From Chalciporus piperatus (Eukaryota; Basidiomycota; Agaricomycetes; Boletales; Boletaceae), in contig JBBPTG010000111.1 in assembly GCA_038093975.1 (NCBI GenBank), positions 1 to 64,000 of the forward strand: a DNA stretch of 64,000 nucleotides. The letters are read 5' to 3'. Below are positions 54,291 through 64,000 of this stretch, piece by piece. A model generated the notes under the pieces. It was not told the origin of the DNA and searched no databases. It saw nothing but the letters and a program-made list of their open reading frames with translations. Each line of letters starts with the position of its first letter. Position 1 is the stretch's first letter. The position numbers and the translations under genes were made by a program.

Positions 54291-55169
54291 GTGGGTTATG
54301 ACGGGGACTTCATGGGGCCCCGAAGTTGGGTTGATGGACTGTACCGTTAGTTTGCGACATGATATTCCTGTGGTCGGGCTGACGTATCTCTGTTCCAGCT
54401 CGTGTGCTGGGATAAGCGCTAGTGACGCGTCCTAAGGCTAATTAGAAAGACTGCAAGCACTAATGAGAAACCGTCTGTCGATCGTCATCGGGCTACTGCG
54501 CAGTGGCGCAAGTAAACGGGAACCGCTGGTCGATGAAGAAACAAGTGCGCTGAGGGCATACTTTCGAAAAGATGGAGTTCTTCCACTGGCAGAAGGGGAA
54601 TAAAATGAATGCACTGATGAGCGAAATGGTGTTCTCGTCGTGACCTGCGAATGAGGAGCACAAATACAACTTACTGGAGAAGTAAGCCTTTACGCTCAGA
54701 AACCAGCAGTACCAACTGTTCATTATCTTGTCTACTCAACAAATAATCATCATGCTGTCGCTCGGGCCGATGCACCATGTGCTCCCATCGACTCATGGGT
54801 CCAGGCCGTTCGACATGCCGGGAAGCCGTTGACATGGCATCATTGCGGTAAAATCCGAGCTCTGAAACTTGTCTGAAACGAAACTTTGTCGAGCACATGA
54901 TCGCAGACCCTTGGAAGAGTAGGAACGACTGTCTTCCTACCTACTAATGGGCTGCCTACGGCCCGGAGACCAGCATAGACCCGGAGTAAGTGGAATTCCA
55001 GTTCATCCGTGCCGAACTTACTTAGTTCTCTAGGTACCTTGATAGTTTACCATACTGCCGCCGCAACTGGTCCCGCGAGTACACGCGCATAGCTGTGCTT
55101 GCCACTGCAATATAAGTCAAACGGCATAAATGATGTATCGTCAACGGCTCTTACAGCCACTCAACAAAC
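54291..55169. other. Intergenic, no recognised gene
   Basis: A minus frame at 54493-54660 reads ISAFILFPFCQWKNSIFSK and could be another piece of the decayed neighbour. The final ~100 bp are the presumptive promoter of the next gene. Confidence 0.3.
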
Positions 55170-56468
55170 ATGCTCATGAGCCTACACCCGAGGCGCCGAG
55201 CTCAGATCACTCTCATAGTGTTTACCACCCTCACTCCGAGTCTTGCTGCTCTTCAAAATGTGACTGTTGACGATACCGTTCTTGTCGGCGCTGTGGTTCC
55301 CGCGTACTTGCCCGATCCGTCGTATTGGAACACAGGGCAAGATTGCACAGGGTGCTTCGTTCAGCCGGACCCCTCAAAGGCGTACAATGGCACATGGCAT
55401 GATGTGACCTATGGTCCAGGCAACGGATTTGCTCCATCGATGTCCTTTTCTTTCACAGGCAAGCTCATAATTATTGACCCTCTGATAAGCCTTGACTTCG
55501 TGTGGTGGTTTCGACAGGAAGCGCTGTCTACATATTTTTCATCCTTGCCAATAACGTGCCCTCCGCTACGACACTCACAAATGTGAGCTTCCTGTTGGAT
55601 GGGGTCAACGCCGGCACCTTCACACACCAACCTTCGTCAAGCACGAGTTACCAATACAACGTGGCGGTTTATGCAAATGATGCCTTGCCATTCGGTCAGC
55701 ACAACATGGTGGTGGAACCGGCCGACACAAACATAAACGCGAGCAACGTTCTGATCCTGTTCGACTACTTGATCTATACGTATGTTCTATGTCTTATCAT
55801 GCAACGCGTAATTCTCATGTATAAGTTTGTACAAATAGTACCAACACTGTGACGTCCAGCTCCGTCTCATCATCGACATCATCAATAGTCCCAAGCTCAT
55901 CTCCTTCCCAAACCTCCTCAGCAACGGGTCGCACATCTTCGCCGTCAAACAATGGCGCACTCATTGGTGGCATAGTGGCAGGAGTTGTTGTCGCCCTCGC
56001 GTTGGTCATTGCATTCTTGTGGTATCGGAGATATAAGCGACGCAATCACTATATCTCCCCATCAACGGGAGAGACCATCGATGATTTTGCTCCACCTGCT
56101 ACAGCCGGCCCGATGTTCTACAGAGATGACCCTTCACTATTTCAAGAAATGGGCGTCCCCTCCTCCAAGGTATGTACAACACATCTCCGTCAAATCTGTC
56201 GGCCTAGAATGACGTATATCCTCAGCCGGAAGGGTTTAGAACTCTTGGGCCCTCGTCCTCGCCTCCTCTGCCATCTTCAACTCCATCCGTATTCACTTCA
56301 AATTCGGGTTCAGATCGTCCCGCACCCATCGCTGTTAATGGTCTCCTTGAACAGGTGGGGCTGCTAAGGGATGAAGTGGCGCATCTCCGCCAGGAGCGGA
56401 ACATATATGAGATGGATACATTGCCTCCTCCTGGGTACTCTGAACAGTCCAATGGACGCGACAGATAG
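55170..56468 (+). CDS. Single-pass (type I) membrane protein with Ser/Thr stalk
   Basis: Basidiomycete surface-protein architecture of unknown function. ATG 55170; signal peptide ITLIVFTTLTPSLA (residues ~12-26) then an N-glycosylated ectodomain (LQNVTVDDTVLVG, CTGCFVQPDP, GFAPSMSFSFTG). The first intron has a GC donor (CAG|GCAAGC) and CGACAG acceptor, joining to SAVYIFFILANNVPS. After LIYT a second intron leads to a Ser-rich stalk (SSSVSSSTSSIVPSSSPS), a membrane helix (LIGGIVAGVVVALALVIAFL) and a basic stop-transfer (WYRRYKRRNH). The cytoplasmic tail crosses a third intron (56170-56225) and includes a short coiled coil (LLEQVGLLRDEVAHLRQER). Stop TAG 56466-56468. Length about 350 residues, intact. 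Confidence 0.75.
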
Positions 56469-56864
56469 CTTTACGGTCTCGTCTCGTCTGAGCAGGGTCG
56501 GACATTTGATACGCTCCGTTAGTGTCGATATTAATACATAGATTGACGCTACGTCTCTCCTTCAATCCCGTATATCATTCCTTTTTTTCCCGGACTTTTT
56601 GTCATCACGAGGATCCTCGAGCTTCTTGACACCACAGTTTCCAAATGCAACACGATAGTGCCTCATTCAGTGGATCGATACCGCGTACGCTACTCTTACA
56701 CCAACTCTATAATGCAACGAACCTATCACTTTTGAGTTACCAACAACATCTCGAGCACCCCCACGCTCGAGAGACAATGAGAATGAACGAAGAGGAAGGC
56801 AGAATGGGTGGAAGGAAGGGAGCAATACTCGTGCGCGGGCCCCAGTCCCGCCAATCCGCAATGC
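56469..56864. other. Intergenic between convergent genes
   Basis: 3' flanks of the membrane protein (+) and the chitinase (-); no gene seen. Confidence 0.4.
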
Positions 56865-58999
<2,135 letters not shown>

Positions 59000-61990
59000 T
59001 CTGACCTGAGATACCATCCTAGGCTAGGGAAGCGACAAAAGACGGAGACCTTGGCAGAGAACAAAGAAAGAAAACCGTCGAGCTTAGAAGTGGGCACGGA
59101 GACGGTATCAACCTCAGGATTGAGATACAATGCCCGTCTTTATGCGCATCCTGTGACCCACGTGGTCAGACAACGTTATCCCCCTTCCTTCCGCCGATAC
59201 GAACCACGAGAATTCGTAGCTCTCAGGAGACGATTACCGGTTCCGATTCACCCAGCTGGCAGAAGCTCGGGACAGTGATACAGTCTTGGTCGCAGCATAT
59301 GGATTGCTATGATGACCGGGGTGATTGTTCCAGGTAGTCACGAGGTAGGAGCGCTACGCGCGGCACTGAAACCGAGATTAGAATGGCAATGGCATGCTGG
59401 CAGGCCCTACAAGGACTACCTGCGGGCTCTGAGTTGCTCATATGGTTGGCTTAAGTCCTACTGAACTAGACAAAGATAGGTCAAGTGAGGACGTGTGTGG
59501 TGAATCAACGGGACCGAATGCGTACCGATGCATGCGCTAGCGTACATAGATGCTCTACAATTCCCCATTAGGACCACTTCAGGCGGCGCAGATGGGAGAA
59601 GAGGTGGGTGACTACGAGGGGCTCAAAGCAGGTCCAAAGAAGAGACCGATCAGAGATCTCGTGCACAGGCACCATGAGAAACCGACTCGCATGCGCACAC
59701 AGTTGACTCTCGATGATAAGCTGAGATGCGGATAACAGATGCATCGATTGAATCGATGGTGACGAGTATAATTGGCCTATGCATCGACCCGCGATAACAG
59801 CCTCGATGAGGAAAGAAAGAAGTCCGAAGGTCCATGCAGCCCCTCATGCACAGATCGATGATGCGAATCCGAGCTCAACGCACCCGGATTCGAATTTGAA
59901 TGGTTACGACGCAGTGCGTGCACCAAATCTGATTCCAAGGAGAAGTAAGTTGTGCTTGAACAGATCATTGTATCGTGATCTGTGCAAAAAAAAACCCAAC
60001 TGCATACCATTTGGTGCATCAAGTTTCTTGTGTGTCGTGACTGAGCATGTGGCACTTGGGTGTGAATCTCTCCCGTCCAGAGAGGTATGCTTCATACCCG
60101 CAATCGTCCATCTTAGAGGACAAAGTAGAGCGTCTGAGACAATCTCCACGAGGTCGTGCGTACACCAAGGTTCAGCGTTCAGTGCTGGCAAGGTTTAGGG
60201 TCCGCGGACGTGACCAAGACACGTCACTAGACCCGTAAGTACGTTACCACGTTGGTCCCGCATCTTGTTAAGGTTCTGTGGCGACGATTCCGACGAGTCG
60301 ACAAGGCATCCACCCTACAAAGGTGTCAGCGCAGAACCCCAATCGACCGTAAACAGCAACAAGGAGAAGATAACCATGGCACATCTGCCAGTGGAGGATT
60401 TCTCCCGGAATGTGTGTTCTGGGCCCAGTCGGTCACCGCACCTCGAGTATCAAGGATTTCTTCGTGAAGCCAGATACTGGTGACGGTAGTGTTGTCGTCG
60501 AGCTTCTGGGGAGCTAGCCGACGAATTCTCAAGGCTGTGTTCCAGACGGTGCTTGAACATCAAGTTTCCGATCTGCGACCAAAATCGCGTCCTTTCGATG
60601 GAATCTTCAGCTTACAGGCCCAGTACGCTCTTTGTGAGCCCCCACTGCCAGACCTTGATAGACTTTCGCAACACTGAATATCTACAGGTTGGAACTTAGG
60701 AGGCACCTCTGGCCGACTCTCTACAAAATCCTCATGCTAATGGGAAATCTGGCGTACGTGCTTGTCGAGCAGTCTGGCATATCCTTGATTTCTTATTCAG
60801 GATCAAAACCTGGTCGTCTACTGAGAAACTATTAGCTTCGGATTCCCAGAATGAGACGATGGATGCTTTATCTCGCTCTCCGACAACTGGTACCGGAAAA
60901 TAGGGGCGTGGATGAGGCGGCGAAGGAGTTACATGCTTTCACCCACATCTCAACGCTGACGGCGTTTGCATAGAACAGAGTGTCATTCGCAATTGGAAGG
61001 CAACGGGTGGTTTTCGCCAAGGGTTGCATGAAGTAAAAGATTCATGTCGATGAGTACTTCACTGGGACCACTGGTGCCCAGGTCCAATCGCTAATATCTA
61101 TGCGGCACTGGCATTGTAGAGAAGCCACAAGACTTTAGAATCATCGTGTTCGCGTTTTCATGCAATTGGCGGCGTTGTACCTCAATGGGTTGACAGTCAG
61201 ACAGACAACCACACGCAAACGCAAACGCAAACGCAAACGCAAACGCAAACGCGGATGCGAACGCATGATAGCATTCAAATTCCATGCACTCGCATTCGCG
61301 TTTGTATGTGAACGCTGGTGGGCGATCACTCGCTCACGCGAACGCGGACATGGGCGACTCGGATGCGGCAATAACAATATATATGTGCATGCGTGCATGG
61401 AACTGAGCTGACTGTAATTTACAAGGAAGGGGTTGAAACGTTGGCCAACCAGTGCCAATGTAATTGTTGTACTCCGGGACTGACTCGTTCAACTCTTCGT
61501 CCGCATTCCGATGCCCTCCGATGCCGGTGGGTCGTGAGGAACCTGTACACCTCAGTTCGATTAAATTTTCCACCAAAGCACCTGCATGCCTGGCATTGCC
61601 TCCTGCCACTAGTAGTAGTGGTAGTCCAGGTAACTAGTCTGGTGACCAGACTACCAGGTAACGACCCTCGTCATACTGCTCTCGTGACTACCAGGTTTAA
61701 CTTCGTTCCGTTTTCGCAGCCGCATTGATCAGCATTAATCACAATAGCTCACCATCAAACTTACTAGTGACTCGGACCTTGGCAACGCAACTTCGGGCGA
61801 CTCAGTTCCCCGTCGCCGAGAAAAACGATGCATAAGATGTCGTTTTCCCGCCAAATGTCAGTTCTCTGACTATTCAAGTTCCCATTGTTCTAAGTTCCCT
61901 CCACCCCGATGGCGGCGGCGCGACGCAAAGCAGCCAAATATAGTATAAATACTGTTCTAATTTTCTAACCCCTACTGGGTCCCATCATCG
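59000..61990. other. Long gene-poor stretch
   Basis: No gene could be supported over about 3 kb. Notable: an (ACGCAA)n hexanucleotide run at 61213-61252, a near-perfect palindrome at 61635-61653 (TAGTCTGGT-G-ACCAGACTA) and a TATAAATA motif near 61940. A minus frame at 60326-60532 (TSIWLHEEILDTRGAVTDW) reads like protein but has no recognised family. Confidence 0.4.
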
Positions 61991-62677
61991 TCAGGCATCG
62001 AGGTGAGATGATGTTGGCGTTTCCGTGAACGAACGAACGAAGCGTTTACAGGTGTACCTGGGGTGCACCGACTCAACGATTAACACAGGCGGCCTATCGC
62101 CACATTCATTCATGGAAGCTTCCATTGACAACCTCTTCTTTGGGTCGTGTCGACAATGTGGGAGGATCAGGCAGAGTCTTGGCATAACTTTCTGGGTCGT
62201 AGGAATTTCATCCCCGGCCCACCAATCCCCAAAATCAACCCTCAAAGTTTCCTTCTAGAAGAAGCTTCATAAAGGTGAATTTGACAATAAGCCAAACACT
62301 CCTTACCCTCTTCGGTCAGGATGACTTTGTCATAGATAAGTAGATTGTTCAGACATGCATCATCACAAACCGGAAACTGACACTCGTCCCACTCTTAAAA
62401 CCATGCAGCATTCGACTCAGGGCGCATCAAATTGCTAATTTTCATTCGGCGGATATGACACGAAGTATTCGGGATGAAGTAATGCTTCGTCGCAGTCGTC
62501 AATCCATCCGTTAGCCTCGACACTCCGTCGAGAATCGAGATGCCATTCCAACGATGTGGTAGTAGAACATTCCGAATCCGGCGGGTCGAACGCGGCTTCA
62601 CACTCCCGGAACAAGCAGCATTTACTCGTCAATATTACATCAACCACTCGATGTCCATCAAATAACTTACTCTCCAT
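61991..62677 (-). CDS. Small spliced gene, function unknown
   Basis: ATG 62677 (MESKLFDGHRVVDVILTSK), reading through ECEAAFDPPDSECSTTTS and WIDDCDEALLHPEYFVSYP to about 62460, where an intron must follow because of a TAG. A second exon about 62270-62395 reads EWDECQFPVCDDACLNNLL, IYDKVILTEEG, then a clear intron (GTAAGG...TTCTAG) leads to KETLRVDFGDWWAGDEIP, LCLILPHCRHDPKKRLSME, and ends PTSSHLDA, stop 61993-61991. Roughly 190 residues, Cys-rich, no signal peptide. The consistent coding character across a good intron supports a real gene, but the first intron is not fixed. I do not recognise the family; the piece DPKKRLSMEAS vaguely recalls a kinase C-lobe but no kinase motif is present. Confidence 0.45.
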
Positions 62678-62870
62678 GGTACAAAAGCACAATTTACTCG
62701 TGTTAGGTGTCACTTCTCTTCTCGTAACATCACTTCTTAATCTCCTGAGACTCCCGCCGCGGTCATACCTCGCCGAATCCGAAGGTCTCTCGCCCAGAAG
62801 GGTGTAGCATGTCCCGTCATAATGCAGTGCTGTCTTTTGAGAAACAGCTTCTCGACCGGCTCTGCGAGCG

Positions 62871-62876
62871 TATAAA
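62871..62876 (+). promoter_or_regulatory. TATA box of the cerato-platanin gene
   Basis: TATAAA 79 bp upstream of the ATG at 62950, followed by a pyrimidine-rich leader typical of strongly expressed fungal genes. Confidence 0.6.
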
Positions 62877-62949
62877 TTAGCTCATGTTCGTCGCTTGAGC
62901 CAGTATCCCTCTCTCCCCTCGTTTACTTCATTGGACCTCCAAGCTCACC

Positions 62950-63390
62950 ATGTTCCACCTCTCAACCCTCTTCGTTTCCCTCCTAACCCTCGCCCTGCGC
63001 GCACAGGCGCAGACAGCTACCACCATCTCATATGACACTACGTACGACAACGCCGACCTCCCCCTCACCGACGTCGCCTGTTCTGACGGTGCTAATGGCC
63101 TGATAACCAAACATTACACCACCCTCGGCTCTATCACCTCCTTCCCCTTTGTCGGCGGGTCATACACCGTCTCAGGCTGGAATTCCACTCAATGTGGGGT
63201 TTGTAATGCCATCACGTACGGCACTCAAACGATATACGTGGTCAATGTGGACAGGTCCACGACGGGCTTTACGGTCTCTCAGGAAGCGATGGATGCGTTG
63301 ACGGATAATCAAGCGGTTTCTCTGGGAAGGGTAGACGTGACGTATGTAGAGGTGTCCCCGAGTCAGTGTGGGATGCCGGTCACGAACTAA
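62950..63390 (+). CDS. Cerato-platanin family secreted protein
   Basis: 146-residue single-exon protein, ATG 62950 (MFHLSTLFVSLLTLALRA), cleavage expected after AQAQ. The mature part shows the family pattern: ATTISYDTTYDNADLPLTDV, ACSDGANGLITKHYTTLGS, PFVGGSYTVSGWNSTQCG then VCNAITYG, and the C-terminal VDVTYVEVSPSQCG. Four cysteines in conserved places form two disulfides in the family. Cerato-platanins are small expansin-like double-psi beta-barrel proteins in the fungal cell wall and culture fluid, with roles in wall remodelling and as elicitors of plant defence. Most agaricomycete members have introns; this one appears to have none. Strong TATA box and short leader suggest high expression. 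Confidence 0.92.
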   Translation: MFHLSTLFVSLLTLALRAQAQTATTISYDTTYDNADLPLTDVACSDGANGLITKHYTTLGSITSFPFVGGSYTVSGWNSTQCGVCNAITYGTQTIYVVNVDRSTTGFTVSQEAMDALTDNQAVSLGRVDVTYVEVSPSQCGMPVTN

Positions 63391-64000
63391 AAGACGTGCA
63401 TTGGTTGATGGTGAGCGATCGTCCGTTCCTTTGGCGTTTTGGCTGACGGCTAACATTGGTTCAGCTCGTCACATTACGTGTGTTTCACGTTGATAATGCA
63501 AGGCTTTAGGACGTAAGTACGACTCTATTAGGACTCTGTTTGACTGGGTTATTGGACATTGTCATGTCGGTCGGATGAGTGGACGATGTATCTACGTTGT
63601 ATCTACGCCCGTCGCGGTTCCTGGACTGTTATATGGACATGTATATGATCATTCTGAATGTTACATACTGGTTACTAGTACTTAGTACTGTAAGTCTGTA
63701 ACGATGACGCATTACAAAATGACGCATTGGGAATCTGTGCTCGAATAGGCTCGAATCCAGTCCCTTTCCATCTTGCAATTGGTTCACGTTCGATCGAGGT
63801 ATGTGCACCTTTGTGAATACCTCCTTAGCCACAACAACGCCTTGTATCACAGTAGCATTGGCCTCCGGCCCTCGAGTTGTACCTCAGCCACTCGCAACAG
63901 TCCAAGCTGTCGTGTGATTCCAGTCCTGTCACCCCAGCGATTCTTGCAGGCATGCATCAGGAAAAGGTCACCCCTCTGGGGTGACTGGATGCAGGCAGTG
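63391..64000. other. 3' flank of the cerato-platanin gene
   Basis: No gene seen. A short hairpin TCACCCC-TCT-GGGGTGA lies near 63968-63984. Confidence 0.35.

Overview
The window reads as nuclear DNA of a basidiomycete fungus, most likely an agaricomycete. The evidence is many short introns (about 45-60 nt, GTNNGT donors) interrupting almost every gene, plus families typical of that group: three DUF6534 seven-helix membrane proteins, a glyoxal oxidase, a cerato-platanin, a class III chitinase, a ubiquitin-like/zinc protein of the ULD type and several single-pass 'SP-stalk-TM' proteins. No rRNA, tRNA, CRISPR array or prokaryotic signal was seen.

Layout. 1-3554: the 5' end of a Ty3-type LTR retrotransposon on the minus strand, with a 1,017-codon open Gag frame running off the window and a probable LTR. 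4673-6491: DUF6534 gene, copy 1. 6763-12453: a tandem duplication, each unit carrying an old-yellow-enzyme (OYE) gene on the minus strand. 12747-13526: an orphan N-terminal piece of a KRE6/SKN1-type protein. 14335-15891: ULD/zinc protein. 16474-17920: Fe(II)/2-oxoglutarate dioxygenase. 18448-19160: degenerate copies of the start of that dioxygenase and of the next gene. 19670-21511: an intron-free 613-residue protein with an internal repeat, not recognised. 21688-26387: a glyoxal oxidase gene inside a large inverted repeat, one arm of which holds a 675-bp MITE-like insertion. 26560-29366: two methyltransferase genes in tandem. 29633-30742: SDHB. About 31120-31800: remains of an aldo-keto reductase. 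32310-34430: a large multi-helix membrane protein. 35256-36161 and 36593-38426: divergent alpha/beta hydrolase and Dma1-type FHA-RING ubiquitin ligase. 39843-41662 and 51259-53103: two closely similar DUF6534 genes in inverted orientation, enclosing a decayed RNase H-like gene and a 5.4-kb Ty1/copia element (44300-49682). 53324-54290: decayed HET-like gene. 55170-56468: single-pass membrane protein. 56865-58999: GH18 chitinase with CBM5/12. 61991-62677: small spliced gene of unknown role. 62950-63390: cerato-platanin.

How the genes relate. The intact single-copy genes cover housekeeping (respiratory complex II, cell-cycle ubiquitin ligase) and the secreted/cell-wall side of fungal life (peroxide-producing oxidase, chitinase, cerato-platanin). 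The remainder is a dynamic neighbourhood with tandem and inverted duplications, two LTR retrotransposons, a MITE and several broken genes. No operon-like functional system is evident. The most interesting signals are the copia element (a primer-binding site matching the anticodon arm of initiator tRNA, and an RNase H domain cut off exactly at the LTR), the MITE proven by its empty paralogous site, introns that are open in frame and GC-AG introns in several genes, and the unrecognised 613-aa repeat protein with a decayed neighbour copy. All homology calls come from reading motifs; no database search was possible.
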